A stretch of DNA of 64,000 nucleotides from Sulfitobacter sp. EhC04 (GCF_001650875.1 NZ_LXYI01000049.1:1-64000); one strand, 5' to 3'. Shown: positions 43,202 through 53,117, counted from the first letter of the stretch. A program made the numbers and translations. The notes: generated from the letters alone by a model not told the origin.

Positions 43202-44608
43202 TCAGAGCTTGTAGGCCTGTTTTGCAAGCCGATATGCAAGGTCGTGCGCGACCTCAGATGCTTCGTCCCTGTCCAGTCGGCCGGTTTCGACCAGATTGGC
43301 AAGGAACGAACAATCAACCCGACGCGCCACATCGTGGCGGGCGGGAATGGAACAAAACGCGCGGGTGTCGTCATTAAATCCGACAGTGTTGTAAAACCCT
43401 GCGGTCTCCGTCGTCATCTCACGAAACCGCATCATCCCTTCGTAGCTGTCATGAAACCACCACGGCGGGCCAAGGCGCAGCGCCGGATAGACGCCGGCCA
43501 AAGGGGCCAGTTCGCGGGCATAAGATGTCTCGTCCAACGTGAACAGGATGACGGTCAGGTCTGGTTCGCAGCCCACGGCATTCAAAAGCGGGCGCAGGGC
43601 GGTCACATAATCGGTGCGCGTCGGGATGTCGTACCCTTTGTCGCGACCAAACCGGCCCATAATGCTTGCGGAATGGTTGCGCGCGGCGCCGGGGTGGATT
43701 TGCAGGACCAGACCATCATCCAGCGACATGCGCGCCATCTCGGTCAGCATATGACCGCGAAAGCAATCCGCCTCGTCCGCGCTGCATTTGCCCTGAAGCG
43801 CCTTATCGAACAAGGCAGCAGCCGCTGAGGGGTCCAGATCTTCGGTGCGCGCGGTGGGATGACCATGGTCTGATGACGTGGCCCCGAAGCATTTGAAGAA
43901 TGCGCGGCGGTTGCGATGGGCCGCCAGATAGCCGGTCCATGTGGTGGCATCCTCGCCCGCCATCTCTCCCATTTTCGCGACGTTGTCGGCAAAGCCATCA
44001 AATTCGGGATCGACCACTGCATCGGGGCGGTAGGCCGTCACGACCTTGCCGGACCAGCCGCTGTCCTGGATCATCTTGTGCCAATTCAGATCGTCGATGG
44101 CGCTTTCAGTGGTGGAAATCGCTTCGATCTTGAACCGTTCGAACAGCGCACGTGGGCGGAAGGCTTCGGTTTTCAAGCAGGCATCAATCTGGTCGTAGAT
44201 CGCATCGGCGGAATGCGTCGACAAGCGTTCCGTCACGCCAAAGACTTCTTGCAGCACATGATCGATCCAGATGCGCGACGGCGTGCCACGAAACAGGTGA
44301 TACCTGCTGGCAAACAGACGCCAGATCTTTCGGCTGTCCTGCTCAATAGGTCCGCCGTCCACACGCGGAACGCCCAGATCCTCAAGCGCAACCCCCTGCG
44401 AATGAAGCATCCGGAAAACATAGTGATCTGGGGTGACGAGCAATTGCGCCGGATCGGAAAACGCCTTGTTTTCGGCGAACCAGCGGGGGTCCGTGTGACC
44501 GTGCGGGCTGATGATGGGCAAATCCTTGATCATCTCGTACAGGTCCCGCGCCAAGGCCCGAACGGTCGGGTCCGTTGGAAACAAGCGGCTTTCATCAAGA
44601 AGTGGCAT
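43202..44608 (-). CDS. uxaC: Uronate isomerase
   Basis: A 468-aa amidohydrolase-fold isomerase (glucuronate to fructuronate, galacturonate to tagaturonate). Signatures are [14 protein letters not shown] near residue 35 (HxH metal site), [15 protein letters not shown], and [21 protein letters not shown] near the C-terminus. It is the promoter-proximal gene of the operon, divergent from gntR. Confidence 0.95.
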   Translation of the reverse strand: MPLLDESRLFPTDPTVRALARDLYEMIKDLPIISPHGHTDPRWFAENKAFSDPAQLLVTPDHYVFRMLHSQGVALEDLGVPRVDGGPIEQDSRKIWRLFASRYHLFRGTPSRIWIDHVLQEVFGVTERLSTHSADAIYDQIDACLKTEAFRPRALFERFKIEAISTTESAIDDLNWHKMIQDSGWSGKVVTAYRPDAVVDPEFDGFADNVAKMGEMAGEDATTWTGYLAAHRNRRAFFKCFGATSSDHGHPTARTEDLDPSAAAALFDKALQGKCSADEADCFRGHMLTEMARMSLDDGLVLQIHPGAARNHSASIMGRFGRDKGYDIPTRTDYVTALRPLLNAVGCEPDLTVILFTLDETSYARELAPLAGVYPALRLGPPWWFHDSYEGMMRFREMTTETAGFYNTVGFNDDTRAFCSIPARHDVARRVDCSFLANLVETGRLDRDEASEVAHDLAYRLAKQAYKL

Positions 44609-44657
44609 TTTGACCCCCCGTTTGGTCGCTTGACCGCACCTCCTATGCTGCCAACCT

Positions 44658-44707
44658 AACTGATATCCTAGTTTATCAAAATTACCTTGTCAACTAATAT
44701 CCTAGTT
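44658..44707. promoter_or_regulatory. Tandem operator candidates AACTNATATCCTAGTT
   Basis: AACTGATATCCTAGTT (44658-44673) and AACTAATATCCTAGTT (44692-44707) differ by one base and are 34 bp apart, about three helical turns. The second has matching AACTA/TAGTT ends. They lie between divergent uxaC and gntR and are the likely binding sites of the GntR regulator. Confidence 0.7.
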
Positions 44708-44771
44708 GCATTTTACCCTGCAATCCGCCAGAATGTCATCAAGCGCTAGCACGCCGAGGGAGGAATACGTG

Positions 44772-45497
44772 ATGGATCAGACAGCTTTATCCGACATCAG
44801 GGAAGTGTCGCTGCCGGTTATCCAGCCTGCCCCGCAACCCACTGTTTCCGATCAAGTTTTCAACGCCTTGCAGCAACGCATCTTGACGCTCGAACTGCCA
44901 CCCCAAACCAAGATTTCCGAAGCGGATGTTTCAAAGAAAATGGGTGTGTCGCGGCAGCCCGTGCGCGAGGCGTTCAAACGCCTGGCAAAGCTCGGCTTCC
45001 TCAATATCCGCCCACAAGCCAGCACAATGGTCAGCCTGATCTCGGAACGCGACGTGTTGCGCGCCAAATTCATCCGCATCGCCCTTGAGGTGCACACCTG
45101 TCGCACCGCGTGCGAGGTCATCACCCCAAAAGGAATTGACGCGCTGAACGCACTGATCGCGCAACAACGAGCCGCCGTAGCGGCAAATGACAAGCGACGT
45201 TTTCATGCCCTTGACGATGCGTTCCACCGCGAAATCTGCGTCCAGTCCGGTGTCGGCTTTGTCTGGGACCTGATCTACGACAGCAAGGGGCATATGGACC
45301 GCATCCGCATGCTCTCGCTCGACGCGACGTCGCAGCGCCTCGCGCTCGACGAACACATTGCCATCCTTGACGCGATCATCACACGCAAACCCGAAGACGC
45401 GGCGGCCGCCTTTGTGCAACACTTATCGCGGATCGACGATCTCATCGCCAAGATCAAAGCGGAAAACCACAACTGGTTCACAGACGGCGCCGAATGA
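44772..45497 (+). CDS. GntR-family (FadR group) regulator of uronate genes
   Basis: The start at 44772 follows GGGAGGA; a longer frame begins at 44706 inside the operator. The 241-aa protein has a winged helix (SDQVFNALQQRIL, KMGVSRQPVREAFKRL) and a C-terminal FCD domain with metal-type residues (DDAFHREICVQSG, DEHIAILDAI). It is likely induced by a uronate intermediate and controls the divergent operons; the stop overlaps kdgK. Confidence 0.9.
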   Translation: MDQTALSDIREVSLPVIQPAPQPTVSDQVFNALQQRILTLELPPQTKISEADVSKKMGVSRQPVREAFKRLAKLGFLNIRPQASTMVSLISERDVLRAKFIRIALEVHTCRTACEVITPKGIDALNALIAQQRAAVAANDKRRFHALDDAFHREICVQSGVGFVWDLIYDSKGHMDRIRMLSLDATSQRLALDEHIAILDAIITRKPEDAAAAFVQHLSRIDDLIAKIKAENHNWFTDGAE

Positions 45498-46423
45498 CAC
45501 GTATTCTCGCGATTGGTGAATGTATGGTCGAAATGGCCCCTACGGCCGTTGTCGACACCTACAAGATGGGGTTCGCGGGCGATACGATGAACACCGCGTG
45601 GTATCTGCGCCGCCTTCTTGGCCCCGATCATCAGGTCGACTATTTCACAGCCGTGGGCATCGACAGCGCCTCGGATCAGATGCTGGGCTTTCTGGAGCAA
45701 GCAGGCATCGGCACGGACCACATCACACGCCGCGCCGACCGAACAGTCGGGCTTTACATGGTCCAGTTGAACAATGGCGAACGCAGCTTCAACTACTGGC
45801 GCGGGCAGAGCGCCGCACGGACGCTGGCACAAGACGATACGCTGCTGAAGAGCGCGCTGAAGGGTGCGGATGTCGCCTTTTTTTCCGGAATTACCATAGC
45901 AATCTTGCCAGAGGGTGATCGCGCCCGAATCCTAGCTGTTTTAGCTACTTTCAAAGCCGCAGGCGGCACCGTGGTCTTCGATCCGAACTTGCGCCCCAAG
46001 CTTTGGGGCTCGAAGGAAGACATGACCTGCGCGATTATGCAGGCGGCGGCTGTCAGCTCGATCAGTTTGCCGTCGCACGAAGACGAAGCAGAATGGTTTG
46101 GCGATGCCGACAGCGCCGCAACCGCCGCGCGCTACGCGAAGGCCGGAGCGCGAACTGTACTCGTCAAAAATGGACCGGCCGAGATCCTCATTCATGCAGA
46201 CGACACGATAACAACGATCAGCCCTGAAAAGATCGACACTGTGGTCGACACGACCGCCGCAGGGGACAGTTTCAACGCGGGCTATCTTGCCGCGCTCCTG
46301 CAAGGCGCGTCAGAAACCGAAGCGGCTGCGGCTGGTGCAGTATTGGCCGGGAAAGTCATCCGTTCGCGAGGTGCTTTGGTCCCGCAAGCTACCGGCATCG
46401 TCAACTTGCGGGGCGTGATCTGA
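45494..46423 (+). CDS. kdgK: 2-keto-3-deoxygluconate kinase
   Basis: A 309-aa PfkB-family sugar kinase with the C-terminal signature DTTAAGDSFNAGYLAALL (catalytic Asp) and N-terminal ILAIGECMVEMAP. It phosphorylates 2-keto-3-deoxygluconate, the common product of UxuA, UxaA and KduD. The KDPG aldolase that would follow is not in the window. Confidence 0.93.
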   Translation: MTRILAIGECMVEMAPTAVVDTYKMGFAGDTMNTAWYLRRLLGPDHQVDYFTAVGIDSASDQMLGFLEQAGIGTDHITRRADRTVGLYMVQLNNGERSFNYWRGQSAARTLAQDDTLLKSALKGADVAFFSGITIAILPEGDRARILAVLATFKAAGGTVVFDPNLRPKLWGSKEDMTCAIMQAAAVSSISLPSHEDEAEWFGDADSAATAARYAKAGARTVLVKNGPAEILIHADDTITTISPEKIDTVVDTTAAGDSFNAGYLAALLQGASETEAAAAGAVLAGKVIRSRGALVPQATGIVNLRGVI

Positions 46424-46439
46424 AATCGTACCGACCGGC

Positions 46440-46586
46440 ATGGCAAAAGCCAAACATTCCGGTGCCTTCAAGGGCCACCGTCTCCCGCCAGAGATCATTG
46501 CCTATGCGGTCTGGTCTTATTTTCGGTTTCCCTTGAGCCTACGCGATGTCGAGGATCTACTTGCCGCGCGGGGCATCATCGTAAGC
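46440..46586 (+). pseudogene. IS6 transposase 5' fragment
   Basis: About 49 codons reading KGHRLPPEIIAYAVWSYFRF and LSLRDVEDLLAARGIIVS, the N-terminus of an IS6-family transposase. It is cut at 46587 by the IS5-type element. No continuation is found on the far side. Confidence 0.8.
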
Positions 46587-47685
46587 GGCCTTGTTGCACG
46601 GATCGCCGTTCCGTTGATATTGATGCGGCCTGTTCCATTCAGGATGCTGTAAATGCCGCACAAGTTCAACGACGGTCGTCGTGACAATATCCCAAAGCAA
46701 TAGCACCGGGTGACCAATTGGGCTATGTACAACGAAGGTCTACAGCGGCGCGGTGATCTGACTGTCTGGATCAGCGATGATGCGCTTGGGTTGTGGATGG
46801 TGCCGCGCCGAACGACGCGAGGCGGGCAGTCACGCTACTCTGATCTGGCGATTGAGACTTGTCTGACGTTGGGCGTGGTTTTCAAACAACCACTTCGTCA
46901 AACCCAAGGCTTGATGCGCTCCATCGCGAAAATGCTGGGTATTGTGATCGTAGTGCCTAATTTTTCCACCTTGTCGCGCCGGGGCAAGGGGCTGACTTTG
47001 GCAGAAACGCAAAACCCGACCATGCGCGCACCAATCCAACTGGTCGTCGACAGTACCGGCCTGAAGATCCTCGGCGAGGGTGAATGGCTTGAGCAAAAGC
47101 ATAAAACCAAACGCAAACGGCGCTCTTGGCGCAAGCTCCACCTCGGTCTTGATCTTGTCAGCGGCGAGATCGTCTGCTGTGATCTAACCAAGGGTGACGT
47201 CGGCGATCCGACGGCGCTGCCAGACCTGTTGGATCAAGTCGACGGACCGGTTGATCTGTTCTTCGCAGATGGAGCTTACGACGGAGAACCAACATCTGAA
47301 TTGCTTGCCGCTCGGTTCGGATCTACGATCGAGGTCACGATCCCACCTCCCAAAAACGCAATACTGAGCCCCAATGCGGCCAAAGATCCGACGGCACGGG
47401 ACTGCCATATCACCGAGATCGCAGCCCGCGGGCGGATGGCCTGGCAGAAAGCCACTGGCTACAATCAACGCAGCCGAGGTGAAACTCTCATGGGCCGCTG
47501 GAATACAGTTATTGGGCCCAAGCTGAAGGCACGAAACTTCGAGAATCAGAAAACAGAGGCCAAGATTGGCGTCCGGGTTCTCAATCGGATAACCGGACTT
47601 GGCTGCCCAAGTTTTGAACGCACCGCATGAATGCCGTTTGGGGTAGGGCGCGTTCCCAGTTGCGGCCGATCTGTGCAACAAGGCC
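46587..47685 (+). mobile_element. IS5-family insertion sequence
   Basis: Ends GGCCTTGTTGCACGGATCG (46587-46605) and CGATCTGTGCAACAAGGCC (47667-47685) are inverted repeats with one mismatch. About 1.1 kb with one transposase. It is a different IS5 subtype from the element at 26121, and it interrupts an IS6 fragment. Confidence 0.88.
46710..47630 (+). CDS. IS5-family transposase
   Basis: A 306-aa DDE transposase. Catalytic residues are visible in LVVDSTGLKI, FFADGAYDGEPT and YNQRSRGETLMGRW, all present, unlike the mutated copy at 26176. The N-terminal RYSDLAIETCLTLGVVFKQPLRQTQG is the usual IS5 helical domain. Probably active. Confidence 0.92.
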   Translation: MTNWAMYNEGLQRRGDLTVWISDDALGLWMVPRRTTRGGQSRYSDLAIETCLTLGVVFKQPLRQTQGLMRSIAKMLGIVIVVPNFSTLSRRGKGLTLAETQNPTMRAPIQLVVDSTGLKILGEGEWLEQKHKTKRKRRSWRKLHLGLDLVSGEIVCCDLTKGDVGDPTALPDLLDQVDGPVDLFFADGAYDGEPTSELLAARFGSTIEVTIPPPKNAILSPNAAKDPTARDCHITEIAARGRMAWQKATGYNQRSRGETLMGRWNTVIGPKLKARNFENQKTEAKIGVRVLNRITGLGCPSFERTA

Positions 47686-47814
47686 CCCTTGATGACATTT
47701 CTGCTTTGCGAAACCATTGACATTTCTGAATGGTTGCAACAAATGCAGGCGACGGGTGCGCGCTACTTTAAAGTCCGAATCCTATTAGAAAACAATGAGG
47801 TAGTTATTGGCTGA
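47686..47814 (+). pseudogene. 3' stub of an unidentified gene next to the IS
   Basis: Directly after the IS right end an open frame reads CETIDISEWLQQMQATGARY and ends at a stop at 47814. It looks like a gene tail severed by the insertion. The family is not recognised. Confidence 0.35.
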
Positions 47815-47828
47815 AACTTCGGCACATT

Positions 47829-49364
47829 CTAAGCTGGTCTACGAAATTCCAAATATGCGCTGACCCGCGCCTCAATGTCATCGGCAACTTCTGCAGCGTC
47901 GCGGTCCAAAGCGTCGACGGCACACTGCACATCGTCCCGGTCATCCGCGACCACACCAAGAGCCAGATTGAACTGTTCGGGATGGGGCACGTAGTCCGAT
48001 GCGTCGGGCAGGATCAGCACAACCTCATTCTGATGTGGATGCCGTGCACCCCATGTATCCGGCCCGTCCACCTGCAGGCGATGGCCGCGTTTCTCAAGCT
48101 CGGCAACAAGGGCCTTTGTCGTGTCGCCCGCTGGCGTGCCCGACTGCTTGATCGCGATGGAAAACCGCAGATCGGCCAGCGTGTCGGCAATCGTGGCATA
48201 GCCGCGCGCGTTCTTGTAGGAGACAACCCGTTCGAAAATATAGGGCTTTGACGTCGAAATCCGCGTCTTGTCCTGCGCGTCGTCTGAATAAAGACACCCG
48301 ATGAAAGGGCAATAGACCGGCTGGTTCCCGCTGGTGTAGCGCAGGATCAGATCCCAATCGACCATGCGCCGCAACTGGCCATCGAAGGTGCCAAATTCGC
48401 GCATCATATCGGCGCGATGGCAGAACACGTTCAGGTCCACATAGTTTCCGTCGATGCAATGCGCCCAGTCAAACGGTTCCCCCCGGTAGCCTGCCACCGC
48501 GCCCTCCCGGTTGAGCAAAAGACTCGCGGCATAACCACATCGCGCCCCCGAGGTCACCAGCGCGGCCAGCATCAGGCGCAGGAAATCCGCCGTCCACAGG
48601 TTGTCACTGTCGAGATAAAAAATCACCTCGCCCGATGCCTGGCCCAGACCTGCGTTACGGGCGGCAGAAACCCCGGCATGTTCAGTGTGACAACAGATCA
48701 GCCGTGAATCGGCTGACAGACCCCGCAGCACATCGGCGGTGAAATCGGTGCTGCCGTCGTCCACCACGATGAGTTCCAGGTTATGGTGCGACTGGCCCAG
48801 CACGGACCGCACCGCACGCGTCAAGGTCGCGCCACGGTTGTAGGTCGCCATGATCACGCTGACGGTCGTGTTCCGCGCCACAAGCTCTGCATCATGCTGC
48901 GCGCTCAGCGCATTCACGAACCGCCTGGCCGCCACATGGTCGAATTCCGTCATCAACCGATGGGGCCGCTGATCCAACCTGGCGGCAAATGTCTTTTGCA
49001 GGGTTTCCTGCGCGGCAGCGGGCAGCGGTTCTGCTGCGCTGCGGTCAATCAGCGACTGCATCACCGGATCGGGCTGGGCGCTGTCGAATAACAGGCTCGG
49101 CGATGTTTCCCTGCCCTCGTGCCTGCCATAAAGCTCGTAGTGCCACAGCGGGTTATGCCCGACTTCAGCCACCTCCGGGTTGCGGGCAAGATAGGCTGCG
49201 GTGCTGAAGTCCGGTCCGGGGTCACGGCCGATCTGCGCCCCATAGACCGCATAGTGATGTGCCGCCGATCGGTCGTACAAGGTGACATCAGGGTAGGTCC
49301 GGCGATACCATCCACCATCGAAAAACGCGCTGTCTTCGATGATCTTGATGGGGTCCTGTGACAT
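47829..49364 (-). CDS. Glycosyltransferase family 2 protein
   Basis: A 511-aa cytoplasmic transferase. Residues ~1-150 have the FFDGGWYRRTYPDVTL and HYAVYGAQIGRDPGPDF repeats seen in roseobacter polysaccharide glycosyltransferases. The GT-A domain follows (VSVIMATYNRGATLTRAVRS, VVDDGSTD, and YLDSDN as the DxD-like metal motif). The acceptor is unknown; surface polysaccharide synthesis is likely. It follows the coiled-coil gene by 3 bp. Confidence 0.9.
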   Translation of the reverse strand: MSQDPIKIIEDSAFFDGGWYRRTYPDVTLYDRSAAHHYAVYGAQIGRDPGPDFSTAAYLARNPEVAEVGHNPLWHYELYGRHEGRETSPSLLFDSAQPDPVMQSLIDRSAAEPLPAAAQETLQKTFAARLDQRPHRLMTEFDHVAARRFVNALSAQHDAELVARNTTVSVIMATYNRGATLTRAVRSVLGQSHHNLELIVVDDGSTDFTADVLRGLSADSRLICCHTEHAGVSAARNAGLGQASGEVIFYLDSDNLWTADFLRLMLAALVTSGARCGYAASLLLNREGAVAGYRGEPFDWAHCIDGNYVDLNVFCHRADMMREFGTFDGQLRRMVDWDLILRYTSGNQPVYCPFIGCLYSDDAQDKTRISTSKPYIFERVVSYKNARGYATIADTLADLRFSIAIKQSGTPAGDTTKALVAELEKRGHRLQVDGPDTWGARHPHQNEVVLILPDASDYVPHPEQFNLALGVVADDRDDVQCAVDALDRDAAEVADDIEARVSAYLEFRRPA

Positions 49365-49367
49365 TGC

Positions 49368-49868
49368 CTATTCCCGCCCCTTGCCACCGGCCAGCCGCCG
49401 AAGCGGCCGCGTCAGACGCCAGGATCGGCTTGATCGCATGTCGGACAGGGTTTGTTCAAGCTCGGCAATCTGCTGGGCCTGCTGCTGGGCCTCACGGGCG
49501 TTGTTGTCTTTCTGCTGCGCCAGTGCTTCCGCTCCGGCTTTCAATGCCGCGTCCAGCTTTGCAATCTCGCCCGCCTGTCCGTCCAGCCGCAGGGCACGGG
49601 CGGTCAGTTCCGCCTCTGCCGCGCTGCCGCGCTGATCCGCCAGGTTGGCAAGGGTAGCCAATTCGTTTTCGCGGGTCGCCAGCGTTTCGCGCAAGGCCCG
49701 CATCTGACCTTCTACCTTGCGCAGCTGCGCTTCAAAGATGTGTTCCGCATCCAGCAACAGACGGTTCACATCCTCCGCCGAATAGCCACCATCCTTGTCC
49801 ACGGCCACCACCGGCCGGTAGGCCGGACGCCGCTCCGCAACGAGATACCGATCGAGCTTTGATGCCAT
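49368..49868 (-). CDS. Coiled-coil protein preceding a glycosyltransferase
   Basis: A 166-aa protein from the ATG at 49868; the longer frame to 49964 has no better site. The first 25 residues are basic and polar, then a long heptad-like region (45-145) rich in Ala, Glu and Leu. It ends SRSWRLTRPLRRLAGG, an ending often seen after coiled coils in polysaccharide glycosyltransferases and their partners. It could scaffold or measure chain length; function unknown. Confidence 0.65.
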   Translation of the reverse strand: MASKLDRYLVAERRPAYRPVVAVDKDGGYSAEDVNRLLLDAEHIFEAQLRKVEGQMRALRETLATRENELATLANLADQRGSAAEAELTARALRLDGQAGEIAKLDAALKAGAEALAQQKDNNAREAQQQAQQIAELEQTLSDMRSSRSWRLTRPLRRLAGGKGRE

Positions 49869-50114
49869 TACCTTACTCACTACAACAACGCCGCTGCCTT
49901 TGGGTTTCCGGCGATGCTTTATATCGGCAGAAATTGCAATGGCCAACAGTGACCATCGCTGCATCGCGATCAGGTCGGTGCATTCCCTCTTCCTTGTATT
50001 TCTTCAAAAGAGCACGTTGCCGTGGTTTGATATTACACAACTGTAACGGAAGTCACAGCGCCTATGTTCCCGCACTGCGGTTGCAGGACGTCGGGTCATC
50101 CGGCGCGTTAACCC

Positions 50115-51062
50115 TCACGCCCGCCAGTCAAAGAACCCTGGCCCGGCCTGCGCAAGCAGCCTGCGCGCCATCTCCTGCCCCGCTTTCGCGCCATCCTCCA
50201 CCGGGCAGCTGATCGCGTCATCCAGTGCTTCGGACCCATCCGGGCGCAGCACCTCGCCGCGCAGGTGCAGCGTGGCACCCTCCAGCACGGCCAGCCCGGC
50301 GATGGGGGTCTCGCAGGAACCGTCAAGTTCCAGCAGAAAGGCCCGTTCCGCCGCCAGCCGCTGGCCGGTGGTCCGGTCATGGATCGCTTCCAGCATGTCC
50401 GACAGGCGCCTGTCATCAACCCGACGCTCGATCCCGATGGCGCCCTGCGCCACGGCGGGCAGCATCATCTCCACTTCGATTGCGGTCGCCGGAACCTCCT
50501 CCATCTTCAGCCGGTTCAATCCGGCCATCGCCAGAAACGTCGCCTCTGCCACTCCCTGATCCAGCTTCATCAGCCGGGTCTGCAAATTACCGCGAAACTC
50601 CACCACCTCAAGATCGGGCCGCCGCAGTTTCAACTGTGCCCGCCGCCGCAGGCTGGAGGTCCCCACCACCGTGCCAGCAGGCAGATCGGCCAGCCCCTTT
50701 GCACGGGGCGAAATGAACGCATCCCGCACGTCCTCGCGCGGCAGGTAGGTATCCAGCACCAGCCCCTCCGGCTGAAGTGTCGGCATGTCCTTCATCGAAT
50801 GCACGGCGATGTCGATCCGGCCTGCCAGCAGATCATCTTCGATCTCGCGGGTGAACAGCCCCTTGCCGCCGATCTCCTTCAGCGGGCGGTCGATGATCCT
50901 GTCGCCCGTTGTCTTGATCACGACAATGGTAAAGGCCTCCAGCGGCAGATCAAAGGCCTGCGCCAGCCTTTCGCGGGTCTCATGCGCCTGCGCAAGCGCC
51001 AGCGGCGAACCACGGGTGCCGATGTTCAGGGGGTTCTGCGGGGTGGGCAAATCAATGGTCAT
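50115..51062 (-). CDS. hemC: Porphobilinogen deaminase
   Basis: The start at 51062 (MTIDLPTPQNPLNIGTRGSP) is used; the longer frame runs into the hemE promoter. The 315-aa enzyme joins four porphobilinogens to hydroxymethylbilane. Seen are NIGTRGSPLALAQA, SMKDMPT (catalytic Asp region nearby), GTSSLRRRAQL and the dipyrromethane-binding Cys in GSCETPIAG. It is divergent from hemE with 97 bp between starts. Confidence 0.95.
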   Translation of the reverse strand: MTIDLPTPQNPLNIGTRGSPLALAQAHETRERLAQAFDLPLEAFTIVVIKTTGDRIIDRPLKEIGGKGLFTREIEDDLLAGRIDIAVHSMKDMPTLQPEGLVLDTYLPREDVRDAFISPRAKGLADLPAGTVVGTSSLRRRAQLKLRRPDLEVVEFRGNLQTRLMKLDQGVAEATFLAMAGLNRLKMEEVPATAIEVEMMLPAVAQGAIGIERRVDDRRLSDMLEAIHDRTTGQRLAAERAFLLELDGSCETPIAGLAVLEGATLHLRGEVLRPDGSEALDDAISCPVEDGAKAGQEMARRLLAQAGPGFFDWRA

Positions 51063-51159
51063 GGCCTTTCGTACATTTGCATTAACGGGCTGACAACTCT
51101 TGTCTCTCCCCCGTTGAAAAAGCATGATAGATGAAACACTTCCATCAAAGAGTACCCCC

Positions 51160-52200
51160 ATGAGCAAGACAAAAACCATCCTGCGCGCGCTGGCAGGCGA
51201 AACCCTTCCGGTCCCGCCCATATGGATGATGCGGCAGGCGGGCCGTTACCTGCCGGAATACAAGGCGACACGCGCCCAGGCGGGGGATTTCCTGTCTCTT
51301 TGCTACAATCCCGAACTCGCCGCCGAGGTCACCTTCCAGCCGATCCGCCGCTATGGCTTTGACGCGGCGATCCTTTTTGCCGACATCCTGCTGGTGCCGC
51401 AGGCGCTGGGGGCCGACCTGTGGTTTGTCACCGGCGAGGGACCGCGCCTGTCCACCATCACGACACAGGCCGAAGTCGATGCCCTGAAACCCGCCGAAGC
51501 CATCCATGACACGCTGAGCCCGATCTACGAGACAGTTGGCCTCCTGTCCAAGGGCCTGCCGGAAGAAACCACATTGATCGGCTTTGCCGGCGCGCCCTGG
51601 ACCGTGGCCACCTATATGATCGCCGGTCGTGGCACGCCGGATCAGGGCCCGGCCCATGCGCTGAAAGCGGAAAACCGCCCCGTGTTCGAGACGCTGATGG
51701 ACAAGATCACCGAAGCGACGGTCCTTTATCTCTCTGAACAGATCAAGGCGGGCGCGGAGGTGGTCAAGATTTTCGACAGCTGGGCCGGGTCGCTGCAAGG
51801 GGCGGACTTTGACGCCTTCTCGGTGAAGCCGATGCAACGCATCACCAGCGCCCTGCACGAGATGCACCCCGGCGTGCCGATCATCGCCTTCCCGCGCGGG
51901 GCCGATGCCCGTTACGCGGGCGCGCACAAGGCCATTGGCGCGGAATGTATCGCGATTGACGACGGGGTTACGGCCGAATGGGCCGCCACCCATGTCCAGA
52001 CCGAAGGCTGCGTGCAGGGCAACCTGAAATCTTCTCACATGGTCACTGGCGGCGACGCGCTGGTCAGCGAGACGCGCCGCATCGTCAAGGCCCTGTCGGG
52101 CGGGCCGCATATCTTCAACCTTGGCCATGGCATCACACCCGACGCCGACCCCGAAAATGTGCAGCTGATGATCGACACGGTCCGCGAGGGCCGGGGATGA
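51160..52200 (+). CDS. hemE: Uroporphyrinogen decarboxylase
   Basis: The start at 51160 ([14 protein letters not shown]) gives 346 aa. Signatures are [16 protein letters not shown] (catalytic Arg motif), [12 protein letters not shown] with the catalytic Asp, and [16 protein letters not shown]. It removes four acetate carboxyls from uroporphyrinogen III in the haem branch. Divergent from hemC. Confidence 0.96.
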   Translation: MSKTKTILRALAGETLPVPPIWMMRQAGRYLPEYKATRAQAGDFLSLCYNPELAAEVTFQPIRRYGFDAAILFADILLVPQALGADLWFVTGEGPRLSTITTQAEVDALKPAEAIHDTLSPIYETVGLLSKGLPEETTLIGFAGAPWTVATYMIAGRGTPDQGPAHALKAENRPVFETLMDKITEATVLYLSEQIKAGAEVVKIFDSWAGSLQGADFDAFSVKPMQRITSALHEMHPGVPIIAFPRGADARYAGAHKAIGAECIAIDDGVTAEWAATHVQTEGCVQGNLKSSHMVTGGDALVSETRRIVKALSGGPHIFNLGHGITPDADPENVQLMIDTVREGRG

Positions 52201-52205
52201 TATGA

Positions 52206-52237
52206 GGCGCAAGCCGGGCAGGCAATGGCCCGGCGCC
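52206..52237. terminator. Bidirectional hairpin between hemE and potC
   Basis: GCCGGGC (52213-52219) pairs with GCCCGGC (52228-52234), extended by outer GGCGC/GCGCC. It lies in the 52-bp gap between the convergent genes. The loop sequence AGGCAATG recurs in similar hairpins at 61210 and 61332. Confidence 0.65.
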
Positions 52238-52252
52238 ACATATCCTCACCTC

Positions 52253-53107
52253 TCAATCCTGCCGTTTCTCCAACAGCAGGGACGCGAGCCCCAGCAGCGC
52301 GGACACCACGATCAGCAGCAGGGACACCGCATTCAACACCGGTGTCGATCCCAGCTTGAGCCGGTCGAACATGGTGATCGTCAGCGGCGCGTCCGATCCG
52401 ACCAGCATCAGGGTGGTGTTGAAATTCTCGAAACTCATCAACACCGCCACCACCCCGGCAGCCCCCATCGCCGGATAAAGGAACGGCAAAGTAACCGCCC
52501 GAACCGCCCCCCAGCGGGTCGCACCAAGGTTCAGCGCCGCCTCTTCCAGCGCCGGATCGAACTTTTGCAGCCGGGCAGAGATCACCAGCGTGGCAAAGGT
52601 GGTGATAAACGAAAACTGCCCCAGTACCACCAGGATCAGACCGGGGCGCAGCCCGTCGAACCAAAGGCCTGTTGCGTCCTCCAACGTATTCGCAACAGAG
52701 GAAGAGAACACCAGGATCGAAATGCCAAGGATGATGCCCGGAATGATCAGCGGCAGCAGCATCAGGATATAAAGCAGCCCCTTGCCCGGAAAATCGTGGC
52801 GCACGAACAGGAAGGCATTGCAGGTCCCTACCGCCACCGACAGGACCGACACCCAGAAGGCCACGATTCCAGACGTCACGATGGACCGCAGGATGGGCCG
52901 TTCGTGAAAGACGCCGATATAGGGTGCCTCATCGCCAAAGAACCATGCCCATGTGAACCCTTCCCAGGGCAGCGACGGAAACACGGAATCGTTGAAGGCA
53001 AAGACACAGACAGTGACCAGCGGCAGCGCCAGGAAGATAAAGAACAGCGCGACATAGGCCCGATAGGTCCATTTGAACGCGCCGCTTTGGGGGATGCCGG
53101 TAATCAT
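52253..53107 (-). CDS. ABC transporter permease, PotC type (second system)
   Basis: A 284-aa permease with six helices and EAA loop LEEAALNLGATRWGAVRAVTLPFLYP. It is followed by FENFNTTLMLVGSDAPL, as in PotC. It is the last gene of a potD-A-B-C operon, 10 bp after potB. Confidence 0.92.
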   Translation of the reverse strand: MITGIPQSGAFKWTYRAYVALFFIFLALPLVTVCVFAFNDSVFPSLPWEGFTWAWFFGDEAPYIGVFHERPILRSIVTSGIVAFWVSVLSVAVGTCNAFLFVRHDFPGKGLLYILMLLPLIIPGIILGISILVFSSSVANTLEDATGLWFDGLRPGLILVVLGQFSFITTFATLVISARLQKFDPALEEAALNLGATRWGAVRAVTLPFLYPAMGAAGVVAVLMSFENFNTTLMLVGSDAPLTITMFDRLKLGSTPVLNAVSLLLIVVSALLGLASLLLEKRQD

Positions 53108-53117
53108 ATCCGCCTCA

